A DNA stretch of 64,000 nucleotides from Minisyncoccota bacterium (GCA_018657765.1 JABHWM010000018.1:266873-330872), one strand, 5' to 3'; counted from the first letter of the stretch, positions 1-9,699 are shown. Numbers and translations: made by a program. Notes: a model not told the origin generated them from the sequence alone.

Positions 1-2
1 TA

Positions 3-143
3 AAAGTTGATAAAGAAAATCAAGCTCCTTTGCATGAAAGAGCTATAGAATATGGACAATATGTTTACTGCAAACAAGTTGTAGAAGACTTTGAAAAAAA
101 TCAATCTGAAGAAAAAGTAGAACCAACTAAGACAGTAGAATAA
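3..143 (+). CDS. C-terminal end of an unknown protein (partial)
   Basis: An open frame enters from the left edge and stops at TAA 141-143, giving the last 46 residues. They are hydrophilic and end in a Glu/Lys/Thr-rich tail (EEKVEPTKTVE). The stretch LHERAIEYGQYVYCKQVVEDF before it could be a helix. It converges on the isopentenyl phosphate kinase gene. The start and most of the gene lie outside the window, so no function can be given. Codon use (A/T-ending) matches the neighbours. Confidence 0.6.
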   Translation, partial: KVDKENQAPLHERAIEYGQYVYCKQVVEDFEKNQSEEKVEPTKTVE

Positions 144-185
144 AGACTTACTTTAATTAAAATCTAGAAAAATATTAACTAATTT

Positions 186-1001
186 TTAAGAAATCTTAGT
201 TCCCACATTTTGTTTTTCAACTAATAATTTAAATAAATTATCATCTTTGCCAGGGATAATATAAGAAGACACACCATATTTATCTGCAAGCTGTAGGGAT
301 TCTTCTATCTTGAGTTTCATCCCACCAGTTACATCAGCACCTCTGGTTTTTGTTAGCATTTTTTTTAATTCTGGCCAGTTTTTATTTGTAATTTCTGGTA
401 ACACTTCCTGATCTTGATCCAAAAATCCAGAAACTTCAGTAAGATGAATAATTTTTTCAACAATATAATTTTTCTCAGTGAATTTTTTTGTAAAAAATCC
501 TAAAATACTTTCTGTAGACCAAATAGTACAGCCCATTGATTCATCAACTATCACATCACCAAAAGTAACTGGAAAAAGTCCCTGTTCTAAGTAAGACTCC
601 AGTAAAACAAAAAAATCATTTTGAGCTTCTCTATTTTTTGTAATCAAAGTATTACTTGCCGAAAAAGTTACAGCCGGAACCTTTTTCTTTAAGAACTCTT
701 CAACAATAGATCTATTTAGCTGAGCAGCTCTATCTTGAACGATAGCCATTCCCAATCTACTCTCATCATTAATGAATCCGTCTATTGTTTGATACTTCTT
801 GGCTGGAACATGAGCAAAACTTCCTTGACCATGACCTATTATTAACTTTTTATCTGGTAATTCTTGTTGAATCTTTATGATTTGATCAACAATATTTTTG
901 ATTACTGATCTCTTGAGAGACATAGATGATTCTTTATTTGTGATAAAAGATCCACCAAGTTTGATTAAGATAATCGGAGTTTTTTTTGAGAATTTTTTCA
1001 T
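186..1001 (-). CDS. Isopentenyl phosphate kinase (amino acid kinase fold)
   Basis: 271 residues of the amino acid kinase family. The N-terminus IILIKLGGSFIT is the phosphate-binding start typical of isopentenyl phosphate kinases. GHGQGSFAHVPAKKY (about 57-71) contains the His that in this family binds the isopentenyl phosphate. DVTGGMKLKIEE near residue 226 is the late nucleotide-site motif. The known reaction is ATP-dependent phosphorylation of isopentenyl phosphate to isopentenyl diphosphate, the last step of the archaeal-type mevalonate route. It follows the NUDIX gene by 19 bases in the same direction, so the two are probably one operon. uppS at 26 kb would use the C5 products. Family assignment is firm; the pathway it serves here is inferred. 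Confidence 0.85.
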   Translation of the reverse strand: MKKFSKKTPIILIKLGGSFITNKESSMSLKRSVIKNIVDQIIKIQQELPDKKLIIGHGQGSFAHVPAKKYQTIDGFINDESRLGMAIVQDRAAQLNRSIVEEFLKKKVPAVTFSASNTLITKNREAQNDFFVLLESYLEQGLFPVTFGDVIVDESMGCTIWSTESILGFFTKKFTEKNYIVEKIIHLTEVSGFLDQDQEVLPEITNKNWPELKKMLTKTRGADVTGGMKLKIEESLQLADKYGVSSYIIPGKDDNLFKLLVEKQNVGTKIS

Positions 1002-1020
1002 ATTAAATTATTATTCTTTA

Positions 1021-1575
1021 TTACAAATCAACTGATTTTAAAATTGCTTGTCTGGCTGCTGGTCTAATATTTTCTCGTTCATTTTCCAAAAATTCCAAAA
1101 GATCATCCTTCTTTACTACAACAACATCCATTGCTTTCTTTAACTCTTCTAACTGATCCTCATGAATTAGTAATCTTGTAACTACCCATAAAAGAAATTT
1201 TATTTCTTTTCCATAACGAATCTGTTCCATTACTCCTGAGTCAAATATCTTCTCTTGATTTTCTATATCAGGAACTACATCTAAACCAAATTCTTCTAGA
1301 GCTTCTCTTTTTAGAGCATTCTCTAAAATAAGTTTTCTTTCTTCTTCTGAAATATTTTTCAAATTTTGGTCAGTTTTTACTTTACCACTTACAAAACCCA
1401 ACATTCCAGCTTTTAAAGATGTCCAAATAGGGTGATCTTCTTCACCTCTTTCTTTCTTACCTTTCCCGCCATCTGCTTCAGATAAATAATCTTCTTCTGG
1501 CAAAGGAAGAAAAACAACATCATCCCCAGAGGTTAAAATCCCAATCACACCTTGTGTTAATTTTTCTTTAGACAT
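1021..1575 (-). CDS. NUDIX hydrolase family protein with a stretched Nudix box
   Basis: 184 residues. The helix half of the Nudix signature is clear (REALEEFGLDV, about residues 90-100, matching REUxEExGU). The Gly-rich loop before it (GFVSGKV) is separated by roughly ten more residues than usual, filled by a charged helix. The box Glu normally found after GK is not evident, so metal binding may differ. NUDIX enzymes hydrolyse nucleoside diphosphates linked to another moiety; the substrate is unknown. It starts at ATG and lies just upstream of isopentenyl phosphate kinase, which hints at a prenyl-phosphate or house-cleaning role, but this is only context. Confidence 0.7.
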   Translation of the reverse strand: MSKEKLTQGVIGILTSGDDVVFLPLPEEDYLSEADGGKGKKERGEEDHPIWTSLKAGMLGFVSGKVKTDQNLKNISEEERKLILENALKREALEEFGLDVVPDIENQEKIFDSGVMEQIRYGKEIKFLLWVVTRLLIHEDQLEELKKAMDVVVVKKDDLLEFLENERENIRPAARQAILKSVDL

Positions 1576-1661
1576 ACTTTTTCATTTTCTTATAACTAGC
1601 CTTAATTGCTTTCAAGAACTATAAATATATAGTCGTAAAAATCTATAAAATCATGCAAAAT

Positions 1662-2855
1662 TTAAGGTATTTTATTTAATAAAGACTTACCAAGAGGAAC
1701 TACTGTAAAAATAGTTAATACTCCCAGTATGGTATACATTAATCTTGTTGTTCCAAAAGCAATTACTGGACCAGATATAAATGTCAAAAGTATAAAGAAA
1801 ACACCAACTAACATACTCAAAGTAGAAATAGCCGTTGCTCTATATTTTGATGAAAAATGATCATTAGTCATTCTTCCTAAGATAATCCATCTGGCCGTAG
1901 AAGACACCATTGCCCCAGCAATAAATGGTAAAGCAAACCATCCTTCTAATAAAATTCCAGGTAAAAAAGAAATAATCATAATGATGGGAAAAAATAAAAT
2001 AGAGTTTCTTTCAGAGAATATTTTTTTATTTTTCAAAAGTTTTGATAAAAGAATAATATTTAACAACCTAATAGAACCAGATATAAATCCTCTTTCACTA
2101 TCAGAAAAACCCAAATCAACCATCATAGAACTATTGAAATATATTGTTGCTGCCCAAGTAATACTACCTACAGCAATATAGAACCAAGATAATTTTTTAA
2201 GAAAAGAGTTTTTGAAAGCTTCTTTAGCTCCTTGCTTCATTTGTTTTACATAATTTTTCAAAGTAAAAATCTCTGTATCTATATCTGGTTCTATCAAAAA
2301 GAAAGAAAAGATCCCACCTAAAAGGAGAAAAAATCCTTCTAATAAAAATGGTATAAAAATATTCCATTGATAAATAATCCCACCCAGAATAGTTCCTGTA
2401 ACCAAGCCTACTTGAAAAATAACACCTTGATTTGCAACAACTTCAGAAAACTCTCTTTCCCTCTTATCTTGTTTCATAGAATCATAAAGCAAGGCTTCTG
2501 TAGAACCAGAAAGAAAAGAATCTGCTAAACCAATTAATCCTGCAACTACAACATAGTGTAAAAATGTTGTTGCAAAAGGAAATAAAAATGAGCCAGCAGA
2601 AAAAAGAAAAAATCCAACAATAATAGAAACTCTTTTTCCCAAAATATCAGCAAAAGCACCTGTTGGTAGCTCAGAAATAATATTAACAAAATATTGAAAT
2701 CCAACAAGAAAAGAAATCTGCTCTATAGAAATAATTCTACGATAAAAAACAATCCAAATAGGAATAGAAAAAACAAGAGATCTACAAAAATTAATTAAAT
2801 AATATATTGAAATGTTTTTATCAGAGATAGTATTTTTCTTTAAAAAATTGAGCAT
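1662..2855 (-). CDS. MFS transporter
   Basis: 397 residues, almost all hydrophobic, compatible with about 12 membrane helices. The loop between helices 2 and 3 reads TGAFADILGKRVSI, the classic major facilitator G-x-x-x-D-x-x-G-[RK]-[RK] motif. A charged central loop (about 185-215) separates two six-helix halves. The substrate cannot be told. A TATAAT hexamer on the minus strand lies about 45 bases upstream of the ATG. The neighbours (isoprenoid genes downstream, a VirD4-like gene upstream) do not point to a substrate. Confidence 0.8.
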   Translation of the reverse strand: MLNFLKKNTISDKNISIYYLINFCRSLVFSIPIWIVFYRRIISIEQISFLVGFQYFVNIISELPTGAFADILGKRVSIIVGFFLFSAGSFLFPFATTFLHYVVVAGLIGLADSFLSGSTEALLYDSMKQDKREREFSEVVANQGVIFQVGLVTGTILGGIIYQWNIFIPFLLEGFFLLLGGIFSFFLIEPDIDTEIFTLKNYVKQMKQGAKEAFKNSFLKKLSWFYIAVGSITWAATIYFNSSMMVDLGFSDSERGFISGSIRLLNIILLSKLLKNKKIFSERNSILFFPIIMIISFLPGILLEGWFALPFIAGAMVSSTARWIILGRMTNDHFSSKYRATAISTLSMLVGVFFILLTFISGPVIAFGTTRLMYTILGVLTIFTVVPLGKSLLNKIP

Positions 2856-2970
2856 AAAATAAAAAAATCAAGAAAATTTGGTAAACTTGATCAAGACCTA
2901 TTATATCTCATTCTCTAGAGAAATTTATTAAGGGAAAAGGGAAAAGGGAAAAATGCAGATATTAAATCAC

Positions 2971-5307
2971 CTACATCTTCACACGAGTTTCAATCTCAGC
3001 TTCAACAACCTCTTTATCTTTCCCATATTTGAGACGAGAGAGTTGTTTGACCATTTCAGCCAATTTAGGATTCATTCTGGCTTTGACCTCATCCATATCT
3101 TTCATCAAAGACATACTAAAAGCCGGAACTGGTTCATTGTTCACAATCGTTTTAATATAAACATGATATTTTTCAACATTAGCTAAATCTCCTTCTGTAA
3201 AAGTTGGAGAAAACTCATGCTGTAAAAAATTAGCATCAGTTATACCTACCCGGAAAGCTACTAAAGTACCAACGTTACCAAACACAGCATTCTTAACTTC
3301 TTCATCTATCTGACCAATAAACTGATTAGCAACAATAAGATTCAACTTATACTTACGAGCCTCAGATAAAATAGAAGCAAAATCTTCTGTAGCATAGTTC
3401 TGGAACTCATCAACATACAAGAAAAAATCAGTTCTTTTATCTGCATCCATATCTTGTCTACTCATAGCAGCAGTCAATACTTTTGGTACAAGAATTAGCC
3501 CCAAAAACTTTGCATCTTCTTCTCCAAGAATACCTTTGGAAAGGTTACATAAAATAATCTTCTTTTCATCCATTGCTTGACGAAAATTAAAGGCACTATA
3601 TGGCTGACCAATAATGTTTCTCATGGTTTTGTTAGTTACAAAACGACCAAATTTAGAAACAATATAATCAAGAACCTCAGATTTATGGAAATCACTAGTT
3701 TGAGCCATCTGATCAGTCCAGTATCTTTTCACAACTGGATCTTTTACCAAAGGCAATAACTCCTCAACAAATTTTTGATCTGTCAAAGCACGTACTAATT
3801 CAATAAAAGTAGAACCTTTTTTATACATGATAGTCAACATTGCATTACGAATAGCATGTTCAAACCGAGGACCAATAATACCAGTGCGGTGAGGATCATA
3901 GAGCTTATACATCAAGCCAATAACTGATCCCACAACAAAGTGTCGTTGCTCCTCTGTATCTGCTTCCATCATGTTCAGACCCATTGGTCTAGTAAGATCT
4001 GATGGATTAAAATAAATAATATCTTCTGCTCTTTCCGGTGGAATGAGTTGCAAAATATCTTCAACAAACTCTCCATGAGGATCAATAGCACAGACTCCTT
4101 CTCCATTTTCAATATCCTGCATAATCATTTCTTTGAGAAACTCAGATTTTCCTGTACCTGTTTTTCCGATGATATACATGTGTCTCTGACGATCTTTAAT
4201 ATCCATATAAACATTACGAACATCACCTCGATACTCTGACTTACCAAGGAAAAGACCTTTATGAGGAATTAAGTTTGGAGCTGGGGCGTTTTTTGCAATC
4301 AACCATTTTATATGATGGGTCTCGACTGTTTTATTAGGAAAATGAAAAATAGAAGCTAATTCTTCTGTATTTAACAAACAAGTTCCAAAACCAAAGGCTG
4401 GCATATACCTGTATATGAAATCTAACATAAATAAATGTTTTATAAAAAACCATGGTTTTTTGAATTTATTGTATGCAGAAGCAAACTGAGCAAAAGCTCC
4501 AGTTATATTACTAAGATGAGATGCTGCAGTTGTCTCATTTTGAGAAGAAACAACCATTCTTATAGAAACCCTAAATCCTGGCTTCTCTACTTTTGTAGTG
4601 ATCGCTTCCATTTCTTTTGGATCATGACCATAAGTAGCTTTTTGGGGATCTGCTTCTCGTTTTTTTTCATTTGAAATAAATTTCTTTCCTTTTTTCTTCC
4701 AACCATTTCCTTCAGGATGAATAAGTATCTGTAGAATAGCTCCTTCACCATTGCCCATTTTGGAAAAAGCTGATGTAATCAAAGATAAACCATCAGTAGG
4801 AAGATCTTTATATGTTTTGATAGGTAAATATTTGGCATTCTGAAACTTGAGATAATTAAATTCTACTTTTCCTTTTTCATTAAATATATTTACTTCATCT
4901 TGTTCTTTAATATCTGCAAATGGATAAGCTCCATGAATTTGTTTCTCAACAAGATCTCTTACCTTCTTAGTACAACTCACATAAAAAGAAATTTCCTCTT
5001 TCAAAGCAACGATTTCAAAACTAATAAGTTCTTCTGGTTTTAAAAATGAAAAAAAGCCACTTTTTTTCATAGAATGAAGACCAGCAAACATCTGTTCTGC
5101 TGCATCTATTTTGATTTCATTATCTTTTGGCAAACGAACCAGAAGTGTCACAAAATCTAGAGAATAACCTTCTCGTTTTCTGTGTTTGAACCATTGAAAA
5201 AATAAGTATCCTAGAAAAGCTAAAGCTACTATCAAAACTCCAACTAAAAGGAAATTCATAAAAAACAACGAAACTTGATTTATAAAATCTGCAGAGCCAA
5301 ACATCAT
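2971..5307 (-). CDS. VirD4/TraD-like coupling ATPase of a type IV secretion system
   Basis: 778 residues. One membrane helix lies near residues 15-40, followed by a large domain, then a P-loop ATPase: Walker A GKTGTGKS at about 385 and Walker B FFLYVDEFQNYA at about 628. Downstream motifs (SEARKYKLNLIVANQ, and FGNVGTLVAFRVG) are those of the VirD4/TraD/DUF87 class. Such proteins couple DNA or protein substrates to the secretion channel. The start codon overlaps the stop of the preceding disordered protein (ATGA), so the two are translationally coupled. VirB4 and the other secretion genes sit 35 kb away, so the machine is split on the chromosome. Confidence 0.85.
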   Translation of the reverse strand: MMFGSADFINQVSLFFMNFLLVGVLIVALAFLGYLFFQWFKHRKREGYSLDFVTLLVRLPKDNEIKIDAAEQMFAGLHSMKKSGFFSFLKPEELISFEIVALKEEISFYVSCTKKVRDLVEKQIHGAYPFADIKEQDEVNIFNEKGKVEFNYLKFQNAKYLPIKTYKDLPTDGLSLITSAFSKMGNGEGAILQILIHPEGNGWKKKGKKFISNEKKREADPQKATYGHDPKEMEAITTKVEKPGFRVSIRMVVSSQNETTAASHLSNITGAFAQFASAYNKFKKPWFFIKHLFMLDFIYRYMPAFGFGTCLLNTEELASIFHFPNKTVETHHIKWLIAKNAPAPNLIPHKGLFLGKSEYRGDVRNVYMDIKDRQRHMYIIGKTGTGKSEFLKEMIMQDIENGEGVCAIDPHGEFVEDILQLIPPERAEDIIYFNPSDLTRPMGLNMMEADTEEQRHFVVGSVIGLMYKLYDPHRTGIIGPRFEHAIRNAMLTIMYKKGSTFIELVRALTDQKFVEELLPLVKDPVVKRYWTDQMAQTSDFHKSEVLDYIVSKFGRFVTNKTMRNIIGQPYSAFNFRQAMDEKKIILCNLSKGILGEEDAKFLGLILVPKVLTAAMSRQDMDADKRTDFFLYVDEFQNYATEDFASILSEARKYKLNLIVANQFIGQIDEEVKNAVFGNVGTLVAFRVGITDANFLQHEFSPTFTEGDLANVEKYHVYIKTIVNNEPVPAFSMSLMKDMDEVKARMNPKLAEMVKQLSRLKYGKDKEVVEAEIETRVKM

Positions 5308-6437
5308 GATTTATCTTCCTCTGGTAAACGATAAATAACTTTTCCAGAAAAAACCTTCATTATTTTCTTACTCCATTCTACAAGCCAACGAACACTAAGC
5401 TTGGGGCTTTTATGAGCACTTTTCTTTTCTAGTTCTGGAGTAATCGGCAATACAACAACTGGCTGAGATGGGTAAGGATGATTATTGGGCTGTGTCATCG
5501 AGCCGTCAGCAATTACTATTTCCTGTGGAGCTGTGTCTGCATGCTGCTCTACTTTTTGTAAATAACTTTCTACTTCTGGAGAAATTTCTGGAGTTGGTTC
5601 TACTTCAACTTGTTGTGCTCCGCGAGCAGCATCTATGGCAATTTGATCTAAGGAAGCACTATCTGCTGCTTCTTTACTTCCTGCAGAACTAACCGGATTC
5701 TGAGGATTTAAAGTATCTGTAGATTTTTGAATAACTTGAGGAATAACCTGTGAAATAAGGCCTGTTTGGTCTACTGAATTTTCTAGTGGCTGAACTGGTA
5801 AAGATGGCTGCTGATTATTTGGTTCAGGAATAGTCTCAGTTTGTTGAGTTACGACTGGCTGAGTCTCCGCTACTTTATCTTCAGGTAAAGTTTTTTCTAC
5901 AGGTTGAACTAACTTATTCACTTGAGTTGATAAGGCTTCTTGTGCAGCTACTTTACTCTTTGTATCAGAGGCTTCTGCTTCAGCAATAGCTTTTTCTAAA
6001 AGATCTAGATCATTATTAGAATCAGGAATTTTCTCTAAATTTTCTTTTTCAACTAAAGAACTATCTTTACTACCTACCTCAGGAATATTTTTATCAACTA
6101 AGTTTTTCAAATCAGCTAATTCATCTTTTTTATCTTCTGAAACAGAGATATTAGTCTTACTCAATTTTTCCAATTCATCCAAAACACTATCTGTGTCTGG
6201 AGAATCATTAACTGGATCTATAGAAAGGGGGCTTGTAGATACTGGAGTAACTACTGGATCAATAGAATTTACTACAGGGTTATCACTCAAACTATCATCA
6301 TTTTTAATAGGGCTAGCTGGTTGATTTGAACTACCACCACTTAGACTTCTCTTCAATAAACTACCCACTGCAGAATTAGGATTACCAACAAAACTACTTA
6401 CCATTCTTTGAGATGATTGGGCAGACGAATCAGACAC
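5304..6437 (-). CDS. Long disordered Ser/Pro/acidic protein upstream of VirD4
   Basis: 377 residues, rich in Ser, Pro, Gln, Asp and Glu, with no hydrophobic segment and few aromatic residues, so it is probably disordered. The only compact part may be the C-terminus (about 335-377, with KLSVRWLVEWSKKIMKVFSGKV), which is basic and aromatic and could contact the membrane or the ATPase. The start is GTG, six bases after a TATTAT box (6444-6449), so the mRNA may be leaderless. The stop overlaps the VirD4 start. I recognise no family; the coupling suggests an accessory or substrate-presenting partner of VirD4. Confidence 0.7.
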   Translation of the reverse strand: MSDSSAQSSQRMVSSFVGNPNSAVGSLLKRSLSGGSSNQPASPIKNDDSLSDNPVVNSIDPVVTPVSTSPLSIDPVNDSPDTDSVLDELEKLSKTNISVSEDKKDELADLKNLVDKNIPEVGSKDSSLVEKENLEKIPDSNNDLDLLEKAIAEAEASDTKSKVAAQEALSTQVNKLVQPVEKTLPEDKVAETQPVVTQQTETIPEPNNQQPSLPVQPLENSVDQTGLISQVIPQVIQKSTDTLNPQNPVSSAGSKEAADSASLDQIAIDAARGAQQVEVEPTPEISPEVESYLQKVEQHADTAPQEIVIADGSMTQPNNHPYPSQPVVVLPITPELEKKSAHKSPKLSVRWLVEWSKKIMKVFSGKVIYRLPEEDKS

Positions 6438-6443
6438 CTATCT

Positions 6444-6449
6444 ATAATA
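6444..6449 (-). promoter_or_regulatory. Putative -10 box of the disordered-protein/VirD4 operon
   Basis: TATTAT on the minus strand ends six bases before the GTG start at 6437. This places the expected transcription start at or beside the start codon, as in the other leaderless candidates of this window. Confidence 0.4.
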
Positions 6450-6499
6450 CTTGTTTTCTCAAGCAGAAGGAAGAAGATAAAACATAAAAAAATACATAA

Positions 6500-7078
6500 C
6501 TAGAATAGTTGTAGATTTTCTCCAACTGGAATCTCTAACACCATCTCCACTAACCCAGGAGATTCATAAATAGATAAATTTTCTTGACGCTGTAAATCAA
6601 CAGGAGGCAACATATTTCTTTCTACCTCAATTATTTCTCCCTCTTTGATCCAAAATAAATCTATTGCAAACAACATATCCTTCATCCAAAAAGAAGTTTT
6701 TACTGATTCTGGAAAAACAAATAACATTCCATCAATTCTTTTCTCTGAATCTAAACCTACTATCTCATCACTATCTTCTAGATTCTTTCTCCCACCCAAA
6801 CCTTTAGTGATACTTTCTGGAGTATTAACTACTTCTACCATTAATAATTCTTCTCCGATCTGCCACTCTACTACAGAATGATCTGGAACACTTTTCAAAA
6901 ATCCTAGAATATCTTTTTCATCCACATTTTTATCTAGCTGATTACTTGTTTTATTAATAAAAGATTTATCAGTCTTTAAACCAAAAAAAGAAAATAAACT
7001 CAAATCTCCAGTTATATAAACAACACCAGCCATAACCCCTAAGATAAAAACTAGTATTGCTAACAATTTTTTATACAT
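6500..7078 (-). CDS. DUF192 family secreted or membrane-anchored protein
   Basis: 192 residues from the ATG at 7078. A TTG four codons upstream is possible but lies further inside lgt. Residues 1-25 form a membrane anchor or signal segment (LLAILVFILGVMAGVVYI). The DUF192 domain covers about 75-190: LMVEVVNTPESITKGLGGR, then GMLFVFPE, then the hallmark SFWMKDMLFAIDLFWI. The family's function is unknown; members are usually exported. The start overlaps the end of lgt by eight bases, suggesting translational coupling in an envelope operon. Confidence 0.8.
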   Translation of the reverse strand: MYKKLLAILVFILGVMAGVVYITGDLSLFSFFGLKTDKSFINKTSNQLDKNVDEKDILGFLKSVPDHSVVEWQIGEELLMVEVVNTPESITKGLGGRKNLEDSDEIVGLDSEKRIDGMLFVFPESVKTSFWMKDMLFAIDLFWIKEGEIIEVERNMLPPVDLQRQENLSIYESPGLVEMVLEIPVGENLQLF

Positions 7079-7853
7079 TTTTCTTTTCAAGATTACACTT
7101 ACAACTATCCAAAACCTGATTGTTTTTCCTCAGCCAAAAATATGTCAAAAATAATTCTATACACAAAATACTCCATTGATTTACCCCAAGACCAAAGTAA
7201 ACACTACTCCTATCTATACGTAAAAAATCAAGGAAAAATCTGATAATTCCATAGTACATCAGATACCATAAAAAAAACTTTCCAGAACCCAACTGCCAGC
7301 GTTTATTTTTCTCAAAAAATACAAGTATTAACCAACCAATCATCACCATTAATCCTTCATATAAAAACAGTGGATGAAAATGTGAAAACTCTTCAAAACC
7401 AGCCAGCCTTTTTTCAAAAGGAATAAATATCTTCCATGGCAGATCTGTTGGCAAACCATATAACTCTTGGTTTATCGCATTAGCAACTCGCCCGATTGAT
7501 TGTGCAACAGGTAATCCAAAAACAACACTATCTAGAAACAAATTTTTTTTAATTAATTTTTTTGAGAAAAAAAGAAAAAGATATAGCCCAATAAATCCTC
7601 CAAAAATAGCTCCTAAAATACTTAGGCCACCTTGCCAAACATAAAAAATATCTAATAAATTATCTCTATACAAATAAAAATCTGTCCAAACATGCCAAGA
7701 TCTAGCACCGATAATCCCACCCACCAAAGTCCAAAAAAATCCTAAAGAAAAAAATCGTTCAGAAATACCAATCGATAGAGCTTTTTTTTCTGCCAATAAA
7801 AAACCAATCAAAGTTGCTAGTCCTACAATAAAACCATACCAATGAAACTGCAT
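7071..7853 (-). CDS. lgt: Prolipoprotein diacylglyceryl transferase
   Basis: 260 residues with about seven membrane helices. Diagnostic stretches are QGGLSILGAIFGG (about 75-87), the Lgt signature GRVANAINQELYG (about 121-133) with the conserved Arg and Asn, and HPLFLYEGL (about 160). Lgt moves diacylglycerol from phosphatidylglycerol to the lipobox Cys of lipoprotein precursors at the membrane. Length is normal. It lies in a minus-strand run of envelope genes: an unknown membrane protein 27 bases upstream and DUF192 overlapping downstream. Confidence 0.92.
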   Translation of the reverse strand: MQFHWYGFIVGLATLIGFLLAEKKALSIGISERFFSLGFFWTLVGGIIGARSWHVWTDFYLYRDNLLDIFYVWQGGLSILGAIFGGFIGLYLFLFFSKKLIKKNLFLDSVVFGLPVAQSIGRVANAINQELYGLPTDLPWKIFIPFEKRLAGFEEFSHFHPLFLYEGLMVMIGWLILVFFEKNKRWQLGSGKFFLWYLMYYGIIRFFLDFLRIDRSSVYFGLGVNQWSILCIELFLTYFWLRKNNQVLDSCKCNLEKKNV

Positions 7854-7880
7854 ATTTTTACCATAAATTTATTTACTTAT

Positions 7881-8519
7881 TTATAAAATAACAAAAAAAT
7901 GAAGAAGTATAAAAAACAAGCTAGTTATAACAAAAATTCCAGACATGTTTTGTTGAGTTGGAGCAATTCTAACTAAAGAAAAATATTTCTTAAAAAAGGT
8001 AGTAGGCATTTTTAGAGTTTGATACATTTCTGTAAGCAAAAACAAAAACATCCCACTAATCATCCCTACGGCCAAGAAACTACCAGAGGAAGTAAAAACA
8101 AATAAAGCAGTTGGAATTAAAGAAAGCAAATAAAGAGTTGAGTGCGTAACAATAAATTTAGACTGTTTTTTTTCGACTTTTTCAATCTCTTGAACAGCTG
8201 TAGCAAATTGGTAATCTTCTTCTGGCTCAGGTGCCAAAATATTTTCATCAATTAAGTTTTTAGTTAAATCAGAATCATCTTGATAAAATTTATATAAATA
8301 TTCTTCATCTGCAATGATAAAAATAATTCCTAGTAAAACTCCAATCACTAGTTTTACAAAATCCCAGATATCTTTTGTAAAGAAAAAAACTATCAAAAGA
8401 TACCCTGCAGCCACTATTAAGTGCCACATGTATTTTTTTAATATTTCCATATTTATTTCTTTTTTATCTGAAAGATTAACTGATTTTTCTAAATTATTTT
8501 CTTTATTTACATCAATCAT
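7881..8519 (-). CDS. Membrane protein of unknown function
   Basis: 212 residues. A charged N-terminus (1-28) is followed by two hydrophobic helices (about 32-48 and 52-68), an acidic loop (about 70-115), and further helices near 125-145, 147-165 and 192-210. I recognise no family. Its ATG overlaps the stop of the NagZ-like gene (ATGA at 8516-8519), and lgt follows, so it is probably co-expressed with envelope biogenesis genes. Confidence 0.65.
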   Translation of the reverse strand: MIDVNKENNLEKSVNLSDKKEINMEILKKYMWHLIVAAGYLLIVFFFTKDIWDFVKLVIGVLLGIIFIIADEEYLYKFYQDDSDLTKNLIDENILAPEPEEDYQFATAVQEIEKVEKKQSKFIVTHSTLYLLSLIPTALFVFTSSGSFLAVGMISGMFLFLLTEMYQTLKMPTTFFKKYFSLVRIAPTQQNMSGIFVITSLFFILLHFFVIL

Positions 8520-9697
8520 GATTTTATCTCCTCTGGAAATTTCAGATTTAATATTTTTTCTACACTAAAATCAACTTTTTCCTTAAAATCTTGATCTGCT
8601 TCATAAATACTTTCTAGAAAAACAACAATTTCTTGTAAATCTTCATAAGCAACTTTCTCACCAAAAACAAGCACATCATTTCCAGCCATCACTGCTAACA
8701 ATGCTGTTTCTGATAAACTTCTTTCTTCCCCATTCTCTTTAGTGGTAATGGCTGACTTCATTTCTAGAGCGTCTGTAAAAATAACAACTTGAGGAAAATG
8801 AATCGGAAATGGATCTAAACAAATAGAACTCAAACTACATGGTAGACTTTCTGTTCTTCCTGTAATAACAGTGTGAGCAGACATCACCCCAATATTAGGA
8901 AATGATTTAAAAATACTTTCAAATGGAGCTGTATCTTGAGACTCAATATAAATCTCTTCCTGGTTAAAGTGTAAATCTTTGGTCACACTGCCTATACCAG
9001 GATAATGTTTTACTACAGATAAAATTCCCTGAGAACCAAAAGCTTGAATATAGTTTTTAGCAGAGGCTAAAGTCTCTGTTTGATCTTCGCAAGCTCTAGA
9101 TCTCAAAAAAGAACCTGTCCTAGGAGAATCTAATACTGGAGCAAAAACAATATTTACACCTACAGATCTTAATTCCCTTGCAGAATCTTCAAAAAGAGAT
9201 AGTTTTTTTCCAGTAGATTCTTGACATATCTCCTTCCAACTTGGTAAAGAAATAAATCCTTTTCCACTTAATCTTTGAACTGTTCCACCTTCATGATCTA
9301 CTGCCACTAACGGGATGTATCCACCTCTAGAAACAGGCAAGCTTTTACTAAATCCTTTCATTGTTTCCATAGAAATTTTAGAACCAAAAACAGTAATAAA
9401 ACCAGGGCTTGAATCAGAAATATTCTGTAATTCTCCTGCTATAGAAGATTCTTTTATGCTAGATAAAGAAACAGGTAAAGCAATAAGTTGCCAGATTTTT
9501 TCTTCTGGAGTTAATGTTTCTAGCTCTAGTTGTAAAGGAGTTTTTGTTGGTTCTAGAATTTCTTCTGCAATAGGTTCATCTTGAGTTCTTATTTTTTCTG
9601 CATAACGCAAAAATGGTCTTTGAAAAAAATTATAACCACTAAGAATAACTAAAATAAAAAGGATAATAATAATGTTTCTTGTAGAAGAGTTATTCAT
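8516..9697 (-). CDS. GH3 beta-N-acetylhexosaminidase-like protein (NagZ type), membrane anchored
   Basis: 393 residues. An N-terminal membrane anchor (about 8-24) precedes a GH3 barrel. Recognisable parts are LVAVDHEGGTVQRL (about 131-144), KHYPGIGSVTKDLHF and VIFTDALEM, where the Asp is the expected nucleophile. In NagZ the general acid is a His in a D-x-H loop; here DLH is kept although the preceding GHG became GIG. The family removes GlcNAc from peptidoglycan fragments. Being anchored outside the membrane, it would act on wall material. It is two bases downstream of the preceding gene and overlaps the next one. Confidence 0.8.
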   Translation of the reverse strand: MNNSSTRNIIIILFILVILSGYNFFQRPFLRYAEKIRTQDEPIAEEILEPTKTPLQLELETLTPEEKIWQLIALPVSLSSIKESSIAGELQNISDSSPGFITVFGSKISMETMKGFSKSLPVSRGGYIPLVAVDHEGGTVQRLSGKGFISLPSWKEICQESTGKKLSLFEDSARELRSVGVNIVFAPVLDSPRTGSFLRSRACEDQTETLASAKNYIQAFGSQGILSVVKHYPGIGSVTKDLHFNQEEIYIESQDTAPFESIFKSFPNIGVMSAHTVITGRTESLPCSLSSICLDPFPIHFPQVVIFTDALEMKSAITTKENGEERSLSETALLAVMAGNDVLVFGEKVAYEDLQEIVVFLESIYEADQDFKEKVDFSVEKILNLKFPEEIKS

Positions 9698-9699
9698 AT

